DNA of 64,000 nucleotides from Buttiauxella agrestis (GCF_900446255.1 NZ_UIGI01000001.1:1700763-1764762), one strand, 5' to 3'; shown: positions 51,598-60,461, numbered from the stretch's first letter. Notes: generated by a model not told the origin, from the letters alone. A program made the numbers and translations.

Positions 51598-51900
51598 ATG
51601 AGTGATAACACGCTGTCGATTATTGCAGTGCTGAAAGCCAAAACCGGGCAACGCGACAATCTGAAATCAGCTTTACAGGCGCTGATAGCGCCGACGCACC
51701 AGGAAGAAGGTTGCCTGGATTACGCCTTGTTCCAGCTTCAGGAAACGCCTGATGTGTTTTACGTGCGCGAGTCCTGGAAAGGGCAGGAAGCGCTGGATGT
51801 GCATATCGCATTACCGCATTTTCAGGCGTTTGTGCAGCAGATGGATGCGTTATTGGCAGAGCCTTTGCAGCTCATTCGTTTGACTGCGGTTGAGCCATAA
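51598..51900 (+). CDS. Antibiotic-biosynthesis-monooxygenase (ABM) domain protein
   Basis: The 100-residue single-domain protein has the ABM dimer fold: LSIIAVLKAKTGQRDNLKSAL, TRQEEGCLDYALFQ-type HQEEGCLDYALFQLQETP and FYVRESWKGQEALDVHI. E. coli YgiN, a relative, acts on menadiol. The ATG at 51598 lies 3 bases after the nfsB stop; the frame begins earlier inside nfsB. Together with the two reductases it suggests quinone redox cycling control. Confidence 0.87.
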   Translation: MSDNTLSIIAVLKAKTGQRDNLKSALQALIAPTHQEEGCLDYALFQLQETPDVFYVRESWKGQEALDVHIALPHFQAFVQQMDALLAEPLQLIRLTAVEP

Positions 51901-51935
51901 GCCCTGACTGTTTTTTGTCATTGAACGACAAAAGC

Positions 51936-51968
51936 AAGGCCGCCACAGTATCTGTGACGGCCTTTTTT
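51936..51968. terminator. Terminator after the oxidoreductase operon
   Basis: AAGGCCGCCACAG and CTGTGACGGCCTT form a 13-bp stem with one G-T-type mismatch, followed by TTTTTT. It serves the plus-strand operon and, in reverse, sits just past the end of the following LysR gene. Confidence 0.88.
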
Positions 51969-52868
51969 CTATGTTTTGGTGCGAGCCACCCACGCCTGAA
52001 AGAAATCAATAAACACGCGGACTTTCTCAGGGACATGGCGAGTATTAGGGTATAGCGCATAGATGCTCTGGCGAGGAAACTGGTGGTGATTCAGTACCGC
52101 CTGTAACTGACCGGAGGCGATAGCCGGGCGCACCAGCCACTCGGGTAAGAGGGCGACACCAGCACCAGCAAGGGCAAAGGCCAGCAGCGCGGATGCGCTA
52201 TCTGCGACGATAGTTGGCGGTTTTTCCACATCAAATAATATCGCCTGCCGCTCTGGGGTTGTGACTTGCCAGCTAAGGGGCGAAGCCAGGCGGCTGTGTG
52301 CAAGCCATGTGGCTTGCGCCAACTGAGCCAGGTTTTCTATGGGGTGTCCGGCCAGATAAGCAGGGGCGGCAACGGGTAAGATCGCGAAGCTATCAACAGG
52401 TGCGGCGCGATGATTTGAGTCCGCCAGTTGACCCAGGCGGATAGCCACATCGAATCGTTCCGCTATCAAATCCGCATGATACGAAGAAGAAACGTGCTGG
52501 ATGCGCAGTTGCGGATGTTCACGCGAAAAGGCCGCAAGCGCAGGCACCACCACCTGCGAGCCATATTCCGGTGTGCTGGTAATACGCAAAACGCCGCTCA
52601 ACCCCTGGTGATCGCGCTGCACATCGTCCAGCAGATTTTGAGCTTCCTCAAGCAGGTGCTGGCAACGGGGATAAAAACGCTCTCCCGCATCCGTCAGCGA
52701 GAGCCGCCGGGTGCTGCGCACCAACAGCGATACGCCTGATTCCGCCTCAAGCTGTTTGATGTTAAAACTCACCACCGCTTTGGTCAGGCCCAGCGCGGTA
52801 GCCGCTGCGGTAAAACTCCCGGCCTTCACCACGGCGACAAATATGGTTAACCGTTGCAGATTCAGCAC
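51969..52868 (-). CDS. LysR-family regulator of the adjacent MFS gene
   Basis: The 299-residue LTTR starts from the GTG at 52868, which has GAGGG 5 bases ahead and gives the family N-terminus (LNLQRLTIFVAVVKAGSFTAAATALGLTKAVVSFNIKQLE is the HTH, about 1-42). The longer open frame to 52940 crosses the operator and is unlikely. The effector domain has SGVLRITSTPEYG and DVAIRLGQL. It is divergent from the MFS exporter gene, sharing a 25-bp palindrome. Confidence 0.88.
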   Translation of the reverse strand: MLNLQRLTIFVAVVKAGSFTAAATALGLTKAVVSFNIKQLEAESGVSLLVRSTRRLSLTDAGERFYPRCQHLLEEAQNLLDDVQRDHQGLSGVLRITSTPEYGSQVVVPALAAFSREHPQLRIQHVSSSYHADLIAERFDVAIRLGQLADSNHRAAPVDSFAILPVAAPAYLAGHPIENLAQLAQATWLAHSRLASPLSWQVTTPERQAILFDVEKPPTIVADSASALLAFALAGAGVALLPEWLVRPAIASGQLQAVLNHHQFPRQSIYALYPNTRHVPEKVRVFIDFFQAWVARTKT

Positions 52869-52880
52869 AATAACCCTCGT

Positions 52881-52905
52881 CACTGTCAAAAATATTTTGA
52901 CAGTG
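52881..52905. promoter_or_regulatory. 25-bp palindromic operator between LysR and MFS genes
   Basis: CACTGTCAAAA-ATA-TTTTGACAGTG, perfect 11-base arms, lies 12 bases upstream of the LysR GTG and 71 bases before the MFS start. It is a strong candidate LysR (T-N11-A type) binding site controlling both genes. Confidence 0.7.
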
Positions 52906-52975
52906 TAACGCCTGCCAGCCGATTTATCCCCCTCTTCCATACCGCTACACTCCGTCGCCTCTAACCGGAGGTTTT

Positions 52976-54357
52976 ATGCGTTATCGCACCAAAGTTGCCA
53001 TGGTTTATCTGCTGGGCTTTTTCGTTGATTTGATCAACATGTTTATCGCCAACGTCGCGTACCCGGCGATCGGGCGCGGACTTGGGGCATCTGTCAGCGA
53101 GCTTTCCTGGGTCAGTAACGCCTATATTTTAGGGCTGACGCTTGTGATTCCGCTGAGTGCCTGGCTCGCGCAGCGCCTCGGTGGACGCAACGTTTTGCTG
53201 CTTTCGCTGAGTTCATTCTTGCTGGCGACACTGGGCGCGGGGATGGCGCAATCTATCGAGCAACTGATTGGCTGGCGGCTTTTGCAGGGCATGGGCGGCG
53301 GGCTGCTGATCCCGGTTGGTCAGACGTTAACCTACCAGCTTTATCGCAGCCATGAACGCGCCGCATTATCGGCAGCGATCATGTTAGTGGGCCTGTTAGC
53401 TCCGGCGCTGTCGCCTGCGATGGGGGGGGGATTGTCGATTCACTCAGCTGGCGCTGGGTTTTCTTCGCTAATCTGCCGCTTGCTTTCATCGCGCTGCTGC
53501 TGGCGGCGGTCTGGCTACAAAAAGAACCCCGCACCACGCAGCCCACCGCGCTGGATTTTATCGGCCTGATTAGCGGCTGCGGTGCGCTGATGTGTACTTT
53601 ACTCGGTTTCACGATGCTGGCTGAAAACGGCCAGATGTTGAAGGGCATCGTGCTGCTGTTATGCGCGATAACGCTGTTCGCAGGATTCGTACGTCATAGC
53701 CTGCGTCATCCGCAACCGCTGATTAATCTGCGTCTGGTGAAGGAGCCGTTATTACGCAGCGCCATGATGATTTATCAGTGTATTCCGGGGATGTTTATTG
53801 GCGTCAGCCTGATCGCGACGCTCTGGCTGCAAACCCAGCTTAACCTGAGCGCGACACGAGTCGGCAGCCTGATGGTGCCCTGGTCGATGGCTTCATTACT
53901 GGCGATAACGTTCACCGGAAAACATTTCAACCGTTTTGGCCCACGCCCTATGCTGATAACGGGTTGTCTGCTGCAAGGGATGGGTATTCTGGCGTTGACC
54001 CAGGTTCACAGTGCGGAACAATATCCCCTTTTGCTGGCGGCATTTGCCGTGATGGGGTTTGGTGGCAGCCTGTGCAGCAGCACCGCGCAAAGTTGCGCCT
54101 TTTTACAGGTGGCAGATGAGCAACTCGGCCAGGCCAGCGCCCTGTGGAACATCAACCGCCAGCTGAGTTTTTGTATGGGCATATCGGTGTTGAGCCTGCT
54201 GCTTAATATTTTGCTGGAAACGCGTCCTCCCGCCACGGCTTATCAATGGTGTTTTTATCTGACGGCGGCCAGCACATTAATTCCTGCGCTGCTTTGTCTG
54301 CGCATCGCTAACGGCGCTATCTTGCGTCAACTCAAGGCTCAAAAGGAGAGAAGATGA
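52976..54357 (+). pseudogene. MFS (DHA2/EmrB-like) exporter gene, frameshifted at a G9 tract
   Basis: The N-terminal frame (52976-53569; MRYRTKVAMVYLLGFFVDLINMF, motif-rich helices 1-5 with WRLLQGMGGGLLIPVGQ) and the C-terminal frame (from about 53432 through 53590-54357) are one DHA2-type exporter of about 460 residues. The break is at nine consecutive G (53422-53430) after SPAM. One more G would restore G-I-V-D-S-L-S-W-R-W-V-F-F, the usual motif at this point. It may be a real mutation, a phase-variable tract or a sequencing error. Its stop overlaps the next gene, and a LysR gene is divergent. Confidence 0.85.
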
Positions 54358-54731
54358 ATCGCTACATTCAGGAAGTGATCGAGGCTCACGTCGCAATCGA
54401 AAACTGGCTTGGCAAAGGAGAAGGGGAAGTGCAGGCGCTGCTGGCTCGCTTTTCGCCGGTGTTTACCATGGTTACACCCGGAGGCAAAACACTGAATTTT
54501 GACTCACTGAGTGCATTCTTTCAGGCCCAGCCAGCCGCAAAACCTGGATTAAAAATTTCGCTGGATGAGATAACGGTGATTGCCGAGTGGCCTGCCGGTG
54601 CGGTGGTCAGCTATAGCGAGTGGCAAAGTTTACCGGGGCAAGAAAACACGCTGCGCCATTCCACCGTGATATTCAGTAATGCGGGTTCTGAGCTGCTCTG
54701 GTTACGCCTGCATGAAACCATAGCGGCCTGA
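54354..54731 (+). CDS. DUF4440/SnoaL-like small protein coupled to the MFS gene
   Basis: The 125-residue cytoplasmic protein begins MNRYIQEVIEAHVAIENWLG and has LLARFSPVFTMVTPGGKTL and VVSYSEWQS, a pattern like the NTF2/SnoaL-type DUF4440 group. Its ATG overlaps the MFS stop (ATGA), so translation depends on ribosomes finishing the MFS C-terminal frame. With the upstream frameshift, its expression could fall in step. Function is unknown. Confidence 0.7.
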   Translation: MNRYIQEVIEAHVAIENWLGKGEGEVQALLARFSPVFTMVTPGGKTLNFDSLSAFFQAQPAAKPGLKISLDEITVIAEWPAGAVVSYSEWQSLPGQENTLRHSTVIFSNAGSELLWLRLHETIAA

Positions 54732-54739
54732 AGTTTGGG

Positions 54740-55435
54740 TTAACTTTCAATGTGTTCAGCGCGGGGTAACTTGCTCGCGCAATACTCACCTTGTTGCACA
54801 TAACCGATATGGTCGGCCATTAGTTGGGCTTCGTGTTCGCTGTGCGTGACCAGCAACGCGGTTTGCCCCGCGTCCCGCAGAATATCACGCACCTCACCGC
54901 CGAGGCGTTCACGCGTTTGCTTATCAAGGCTTGAAAACGGTTCATCCAGCAGCAGAATTTCGGGATGAGGTGCCAGTGCACGCGCCAGCGCGATACGCTG
55001 CTGTTGCCCGCCGGAAAGCTCATGCGGATAACGGCTGGCATGGCTATGTAACTCCACCATTCGCAGCAGTTCCGTCACCCTCGCGTTTTGCTGCTCGCGC
55101 GGGAGACGGCGCAGGCCAAACGCCACGTTTTGCTGGGCAGTCAGATGCGGGAATAAGGCATATTCCTGAAATACCATGCCGACGTGACGCTTTTCCGGGG
55201 GCAGATGAACCTCCGGCCCGGCGACACGTTTTTGTGATACATAAATCTCACCGCTTTGCAGCCGTTCAAAACCGGCAACCGCCCGCAATACCGTGGTTTT
55301 CCCGCAGCCTGATGCGCCCAATAAGCAGGCAAGCTCACCCTTGCGCACCGACATCGAAAACCCTTTCAACACGGGGTGCTGACTGTTGCTGTAAGCAACG
55401 TGAACATCCTGAAGGCGTAAGGCAATTTCTGACAT
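54740..55435 (-). CDS. Fe(III)-type ABC transporter ATP-binding protein
   Basis: The 231-residue ATPase has Walker A GASGCGKTT, Q-loop FQEYALFPHLTAQQNV, signature LSGGQQQRIALARAL, Walker B LLLDEPFSSLD and switch LLVTHSEHEA. Relatives are FbpC/SfuC. It is shorter than most of them, lacking the C-terminal regulatory domain (usual length about 350). Third gene of a minus-strand iron importer operon; 11 bases separate it from the permease. Confidence 0.9.
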   Translation of the reverse strand: MSEIALRLQDVHVAYSNSQHPVLKGFSMSVRKGELACLLGASGCGKTTVLRAVAGFERLQSGEIYVSQKRVAGPEVHLPPEKRHVGMVFQEYALFPHLTAQQNVAFGLRRLPREQQNARVTELLRMVELHSHASRYPHELSGGQQQRIALARALAPHPEILLLDEPFSSLDKQTRERLGGEVRDILRDAGQTALLVTHSEHEAQLMADHIGYVQQGEYCASKLPRAEHIES

Positions 55436-55446
55436 AAATCTCTCCT

Positions 55447-57135
55447 CTAACCCTGGCGAGTCATCTGATGGCGCACCAGCAAAATAACCGGCAATGTGCC
55501 TGCGAGAACAATCATCAAGGCGGCGATGGCCCCTTCTTCGTAGGTGCCGCGCGCGGCTTCGGCGTACAGCAGCGTCGCCAGCGTCTCAAAATTTACCGGA
55601 CGCAAAAGCAGGGTCGTTGGCAGCTCTTTCATCGCATCGGCGAAGACTAATAGCGCACTGCTGACCAGCGCCGGACGCAATAACGGCAGGTGAATACGGG
55701 CGAAGGTGCCAGTGCCATTTTCGCCCAACAAACGCGAAGCCTGTTCGAGGGTCGGGGGAATACGGCTCAGGCCGGAATCCAGTGCGCCGATGGCGATGGC
55801 CTGGAAACGCATCGCGCAGCAGATAACTAGCAAGATCCCGGCAGACATCAGCGGCAGACCGCGAATCTCCAGCAAATCGGCCAGCCATCTGTCTACAGCC
55901 ATAGCAGGAGTCAGAAAACCAATCGCGAGGATGGTGCCAGGCACAGCGTAGCCTAAAGAGGCAAGGCGCATCACACCGCGGCGAAACCCGGACATCGAGT
56001 TGTCGGCGGCACTGTGGCGCGCACTCCACGCCACCAGCAAACTGACACAAACCACCACCAGCGTGGTTCCGGCAGCCAGCGATAACGTGTTTTGTAAGGC
56101 CGATAACAACGCGGGTGAGAGCGCATTTTCTTCACCCAAACGTTTTGCACTTTCCCATGCTAAAAATATCACCGGGGCCAAAAATCCCAGGATTACCGGC
56201 AGCGCGATAACGCCGCCAAGCAGCCAGCCACGCCAGCCGTGTACGCGTGTGGGCTGAATTTCACGCAGGCTGCGGCTGCTGAAACCTTGTTTTTTACGCC
56301 CATAAAATTCCAGCGTCAGGATGCAGAAGATAAACATCAGCATCATGCAGGCGATTTGCGCCGCAGAAGCGAGATCTGAGCGCGAAATCCAGGTGGTATA
56401 GACCGTGACGGTGAGGGTTTGTACGCCGAGAAACTCAGATGCGCCAATATCGTTAAGCGTTTCCAGAAGCGCAAGGCTAATCCCCACTGCCAGCGCCGGG
56501 CGGGCCATGGGAAGTGCCACGCGAAAGAATGTGCCCGCCGCGCTACAACCCAATGTTCGTGCGGCTTCCAGCAAATGCGCAGGCTGGCTGATAAACATGG
56601 CGCGGGTCGTGAGGTAGACGTAAGGATAGAGCACCAGCCCCAGCAAAATAATAGCGCCAGGCAGCGAGCGTAAATCCGGAAGACGGAACTGGCGCGGGCT
56701 GTCGAACCCCAGCACAAAGCGAATGAAGGTTTGCAGCGGGCCTATCGGATGTAATAAATCGAGCCACGCGAATGCCACAATATAAGTCGGCATCGCCAGC
56801 GGTAACAGCAGTGCCCAACTGAGAATTTTGCGTCCGGGGAAATCCCACGCGGTGACAGCCCACGCGCTGCCAACACCAATCACGCCCACGATGACGGCGA
56901 CACCTGCCAGCAACAGCACGGTATTTTTCAGCACCGAAGGCAGAACAAAAGTGATGAGATTGTCCCAGTGCGAGAAATCAGCCTGCGTTGCTTGCCAGAT
57001 AAGCGCTACGACAGGCGTGAGTACGCCAAGCGCAACACATAACGCACCAAGATGCAGCGGGGTTAATAAAGACTGCGGCCCGGAAAACAGGCCGCGTAAC
57101 GTCGGAAGACGAAGTGATTTATTGATCGAATCCAA
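55447..57135 (-). CDS. Fe(III)-type ABC transporter permease (double-length, FbpB/SfuB)
   Basis: The 562-residue permease has two fused halves and about twelve helices, the form seen in FbpB/SfuB. Coupling loops appear as LLEAARTLGCSAAGTFFRVALPMARPAL in the first half and TLEQASRLLGENGTGTFARIHLPLLRPAL in the second, given by position about 195-222 and 457-485. A TTG at 57135 is the only in-frame start upstream of the first helix (a stop lies just before); it overlaps the binding-protein gene by 17 bp. Confidence 0.9.
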   Translation of the reverse strand: MDSINKSLRLPTLRGLFSGPQSLLTPLHLGALCVALGVLTPVVALIWQATQADFSHWDNLITFVLPSVLKNTVLLLAGVAVIVGVIGVGSAWAVTAWDFPGRKILSWALLLPLAMPTYIVAFAWLDLLHPIGPLQTFIRFVLGFDSPRQFRLPDLRSLPGAIILLGLVLYPYVYLTTRAMFISQPAHLLEAARTLGCSAAGTFFRVALPMARPALAVGISLALLETLNDIGASEFLGVQTLTVTVYTTWISRSDLASAAQIACMMLMFIFCILTLEFYGRKKQGFSSRSLREIQPTRVHGWRGWLLGGVIALPVILGFLAPVIFLAWESAKRLGEENALSPALLSALQNTLSLAAGTTLVVVCVSLLVAWSARHSAADNSMSGFRRGVMRLASLGYAVPGTILAIGFLTPAMAVDRWLADLLEIRGLPLMSAGILLVICCAMRFQAIAIGALDSGLSRIPPTLEQASRLLGENGTGTFARIHLPLLRPALVSSALLVFADAMKELPTTLLLRPVNFETLATLLYAEAARGTYEEGAIAALMIVLAGTLPVILLVRHQMTRQG

Positions 57136-58156
57136 CTTTATCTACCAGCAGACTCGCTTGTTTACGGTGTTTAACAATCTCGGTTAATGGAATTTTATCA
57201 ACGTCGATTTCGCCAATGACATTGCTGATGACCGGGTCAAGCGCGACACCTTTCAGAACCGGATATTCATAGTTCGCTTTGGCATATTGTTGCTGAGCGG
57301 GTTCGGAGACCAGGTATTCCATTAACTTCACGGCATCTGCTTTGTTAGGGGCAAACTTCGCCACTGCGGCACCGCTGATGTTGACGTGCGTGCCGCCTTG
57401 TTCGAAGGTTGGCTTCACGACTTTAATGGCATCGCCCCATTTACGCGCATCGGTGCCTTCTTTGGCATTTTTCATATGGCCGATGTAGTAGGAATTCGCC
57501 AGGCCAATATCACAAATGCCGCCGAGGATATCGCGTGCAACATCGCGGTCGCCACCGGTGGCTTTACGTGCCAGGTTGGCTTTGACGCCCCGCAACCATT
57601 CTTCGGTTTTCGCTTCACCGTGGTGCGCAATCATCGCGGCAATCAGCGCGGTGTTATACGGATGCTGGCCGGAACGGATACAGACTTTCCCTTTATATTC
57701 CGGGCTGGAAAGTTGTTCGTAATGCCAGTTATCAATTGGCAGCGATTTTTCGGCGTAAAGCACGCGTGCACGCATAGAAAGTGCAAACCACTGGTTATCC
57801 TCGCCACGCAGGTTTGCCGGGATAGCTTTTGTCAGTATTTCCGACTGCACGGGTTGTGTGACGCCCGCTTCAACTAAATCGATAAGATTGCCTGCATCGA
57901 CGGTCATCAGCAGGTCGGCAGGGGAGTTTTTGCCTTCCGCTTTTACACGCTCGAGCATGCCATCCTTGATGTAAACCGTGTTCACTTTGACACCACTGGT
58001 TTGCGTCCAGGTGTCCAGCAATGGCTGAATCAGGCCAGGTTCACGAGTGGTGTAAACAGTCAGAGGATCTTGTGCGAAAGCCGGCAGGCTGACGGATAAA
58101 ACCACAGCCGATGCAAGCGTGATACGGCGCAGTCCGGTGCGAGGCAGAGCATTCAT
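57119..58156 (-). CDS. Fe(III)-type periplasmic binding protein (FbpA/SfuA/FutA-like)
   Basis: The 345-residue ferric-binding receptor has a signal peptide ending SLPAFAQ and mature DPLTVYTTREPGLIQPLLDTW. YEQLSSPEYKGKVCIRSGQHPYN and GLANSYYIGHM (paired tyrosines that coordinate iron in FbpA/FutA) support ferric iron as substrate. First gene of the minus-strand operon, with a Fur-like box about 75-95 bases before the start. Confidence 0.9.
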   Translation of the reverse strand: MNALPRTGLRRITLASAVVLSVSLPAFAQDPLTVYTTREPGLIQPLLDTWTQTSGVKVNTVYIKDGMLERVKAEGKNSPADLLMTVDAGNLIDLVEAGVTQPVQSEILTKAIPANLRGEDNQWFALSMRARVLYAEKSLPIDNWHYEQLSSPEYKGKVCIRSGQHPYNTALIAAMIAHHGEAKTEEWLRGVKANLARKATGGDRDVARDILGGICDIGLANSYYIGHMKNAKEGTDARKWGDAIKVVKPTFEQGGTHVNISGAAVAKFAPNKADAVKLMEYLVSEPAQQQYAKANYEYPVLKGVALDPVISNVIGEIDVDKIPLTEIVKHRKQASLLVDKVGFDQ

Positions 58157-58230
58157 CGTTTTATATCCCAGAGTGGTTGGAACGTCGTTGGTGTCCCGTC
58201 AGGAAGAGTTCTTGCGGGCAGGCGCACGAT

Positions 58231-58251
58231 AAATGATAACTACTAGCATTT
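58231..58251. promoter_or_regulatory. Possible Fur box before the ferric transporter operon
   Basis: AAATGATAACTACTAGCATTT approximates the 19-bp Fur inverted repeat (AATGATAA and the reverse of GCATT match best; the right half is imperfect). Position and the iron-importer downstream fit Fur control. Confidence 0.45.
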
Positions 58252-58360
58252 ACAATAATCGCTAAGTGCAAATAATTCACATTTACACAACTTTAACCAA
58301 CGATGTGATGCCGAACATGGTGAGGGAAAATAGAAGGTTGGCGGGGAAATAAAAAGCAAA

Positions 58361-58388
58361 AAGCCCGCTTAGTTTCCTAAGCAGGCTT
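58361..58388 (-). terminator. Terminator of tRNA-Asn copy 2
   Basis: AAGCCCGCTTAG and CTAAGCAGGCTT form a 12-bp stem with one wobble pair and a TTTC loop, followed on the minus strand by T-rich sequence; near-copy of the terminator at 39724. Confidence 0.88.
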
Positions 58389-58396
58389 CTTTAATT

Positions 58397-58472
58397 TGGC
58401 TCCTCTGACTGGACTCGAACCAGTGACATACGGATTAACAGTCCGCCGTTCTACCGACTGAACTACAGAGGA
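58397..58472 (-). tRNA. tRNA-Asn (GUU), copy 2
   Basis: Identical in sequence to copy 1 at 39762-39837, including the GTT anticodon and encoded CCA. Same strand. Its promoter, leader and terminator also match closely, showing that the whole transcription unit is duplicated. Confidence 0.98.
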
Positions 58473-58489
58473 ATCGGTTAACGGGGCGC

Positions 58490-58518
58490 ATAGTAACGAG
58501 CGCCCGTCAGGTTGTCAA
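58490..58518 (-). promoter_or_regulatory. Sigma-70 promoter of tRNA-Asn copy 2
   Basis: On the minus strand TTGACA (58518-58513), a 17-base spacer, TACTAT (58495-58490), then the same GCGCCCC discriminator as copy 1. Confidence 0.88.
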
Positions 58519-58571
58519 AGGCTGTTTAGAGGAAAATTGTTTGATTGCTGGTTTAATCAACAAATAGCAGA

Positions 58572-58596
58572 AAAGAGCCGCAATATGCGGCTCTTT
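58572..58596 (-). terminator. Terminator hairpin downstream of the aminopeptidase gene
   Basis: AAAGAGCCGCA and TGCGGCTCTTT form a perfect 11-bp stem with a 3-base loop, T-run on the minus strand. Confidence 0.85.
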
Positions 58597-58617
58597 ATAC
58601 GGGCGACAAACCTTTTC

Positions 58618-58651
58618 GGAGGTCGGATAAGCGGCAGCGTCATCCGACAAA
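58618..58651. repeat. REP element after the aminopeptidase gene
   Basis: GGAGGTCGGATAAGCGGCAG and GTCATCCGACA match the REP palindrome seen elsewhere in the window. It lies between the aminopeptidase stop and its terminator. Confidence 0.8.
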
Positions 58652-58670
58652 ACCCGTTGATCAGTCGGGT

Positions 58671-60449
58671 TTATGCATGTTGAGTTCTGACCGGCGCGGT
58701 CGCTTCAATCAGCCACGGACGGGCATCACCGGAAACTAGCGGCGACAAGATTTCACGTACCTGCTGGTGGTAATCATCAAGCCAGGCGATGTCTTGTTCG
58801 CTCAATAGCGATATTTCAACCGCGCTCAGATCGATTGGGATCAACGTCAGCGACGCAAACTTGCAGAAGCCTGGCTGTGAGGCAACGATTTCAACCTGGT
58901 TTTCAACTCGCATACCGTGGCTGCCTTCCAGGTAGTAACCCGGTTCGATGGTCTGGATAACGCCCGGCAACAACGGCCACGGGTTAACTTTCTTCGCCAG
59001 ACGGTGCGGGGCTTCATGGATAAACAGGCAATGACCCACGCCATGGCCGGTGCCGTGGTCGTAGTCGAGCCCCATTTCCCACAATGGACGGCGAGCGAAC
59101 GCATCCAACTGGTGGCCTTGTGTACCTTGCGGGAATTGCAGAGAGATCAGCGCCAGGAAGCCTCTCAATACCGCGGTGTAATGCAGGCGGCGCTGCGCAT
59201 CGACTTGCCCAAAGTTCAGGGTGCGTGTGGCATCTGTGGTGCCGTTGAAATACTGCCCGCCAGAATCGTTCAGGTAGAACGCTTTGGTGGTTATTGCCAT
59301 GTTGGTTTCTGGCGAGGAATGGTAGTGACACATGGCGGCGTTGTGGGCCGCAGCAGAAATAGTGCTGAAGCTTTGCTCGCGGAAGTTGTCGCACTGCTGG
59401 CGGAAGGCGAGTTGTTTTTCCTGCGCTTCCAGTTCAGTGACCGGGTTGCCCGCCGCTTCACGCAGTGGCACTTCGTGGCTGAGCCAGGCCAGGAAGTTCA
59501 CCCATGCCACGCCATCTTCAATATGACACGCGCGGTATCCTTCCAGTTCGGTGCTGTTTTTATTCGCTTTTACCAGCGTAATAGGATCGGGCTGCCAGGC
59601 TATCTCACCGCCGCCCGCTTCTACGGCAATGCGCACTGCGACAGGCGCCGTATCACCATCGAGCGAGAAACGCTGACCTGCGGGCAGTTGCTGGCAACGG
59701 GCCAGGAAAGAGTCATGATGTTGTAGGCTGACCGAGTTCAGCAGGGTGCTGTCAAGCTGATGCAGTTTTGCATCGTCGACAAACCATTCGATTTCACCGT
59801 CGTTTTTCAGCAGAGCAAAAGACTGCGCAACCGGGTTCATGGCAACGTCGGAACCGCGCACGTTGAGCAACCAGGCAATGTTGTCCAGCAGGGTGATGGC
59901 AAGGTAGTCGATGCCTTTTTCTTTAAGCAAAGCCGCCATGCGTGCACGTTTAGCGGCGCTTGATTCACCGCTGATCTCATCTGGCATTTGGGTTACAACG
60001 CCGCGAGGTGCTGCCGGGCGATCGGTCCAGATAGTATTGAGCGGGTCGTCATTGACGGCAACCAGGTCGCAACCGCTGGTGCGCAGGCTTTCGTACTGGC
60101 TGTTGACCATCAGCAGTGGCTCAAACGCGATGCGTTTACCTGCGGGTAAGTTGTCACGCAGCCACAGATGCAGCGGTTCGTCGTTCAGATGGTGGATTTC
60201 AAACTCTTCAAGGTTCACTTGCTGACGCGCCTGAACCTGATAACGCCCGTCAACGAACAGCAGCGCGCGGTCTGCCAGGATCAGCGCCAGTCCTGCGGAA
60301 CCGTCAAAGTTGCTGATAAATTCCAGTTTGTTGTCATTCGGTGAGCAGTCTTCACTTTGATGCGCATCCGCTCGCGGAATGATCATGCCGTCGAGGTCGC
60401 GTTCTTTGAGCAGTTTGCGTAGGGCATGCAGAGATAATGTTGGTTGCAT
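58671..60449 (-). CDS. M24-family aminopeptidase P (three-domain, Xaa-Pro type)
   Basis: The 592-residue cytoplasmic metallopeptidase has two creatinase-like N-terminal domains (about 1-310) and a pita-bread catalytic domain. Metal ligands are visible: Asp in YLNDSGGQYFNGTTDATRT, His in GHGVGHCLFIHE, Glu in TIEPGYY and Glu in MRVENQVEI. The size matches the long, XPNPEP1-like aminopeptidases P, not the 440-residue E. coli PepP. It lies 12 bases after amn in the same direction, so the two are probably co-transcribed. Confidence 0.93.
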   Translation of the reverse strand: MQPTLSLHALRKLLKERDLDGMIIPRADAHQSEDCSPNDNKLEFISNFDGSAGLALILADRALLFVDGRYQVQARQQVNLEEFEIHHLNDEPLHLWLRDNLPAGKRIAFEPLLMVNSQYESLRTSGCDLVAVNDDPLNTIWTDRPAAPRGVVTQMPDEISGESSAAKRARMAALLKEKGIDYLAITLLDNIAWLLNVRGSDVAMNPVAQSFALLKNDGEIEWFVDDAKLHQLDSTLLNSVSLQHHDSFLARCQQLPAGQRFSLDGDTAPVAVRIAVEAGGGEIAWQPDPITLVKANKNSTELEGYRACHIEDGVAWVNFLAWLSHEVPLREAAGNPVTELEAQEKQLAFRQQCDNFREQSFSTISAAAHNAAMCHYHSSPETNMAITTKAFYLNDSGGQYFNGTTDATRTLNFGQVDAQRRLHYTAVLRGFLALISLQFPQGTQGHQLDAFARRPLWEMGLDYDHGTGHGVGHCLFIHEAPHRLAKKVNPWPLLPGVIQTIEPGYYLEGSHGMRVENQVEIVASQPGFCKFASLTLIPIDLSAVEISLLSEQDIAWLDDYHQQVREILSPLVSGDARPWLIEATAPVRTQHA

Positions 60450-60461
60450 TCTTCTGTTCTC

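Noticed and set aside
58917-59726. 269-codon plus-strand frame opposite the M24 aminopeptidase gene.
   Set aside because: Antisense shadow; the minus-strand protein has all metal ligands and full length.
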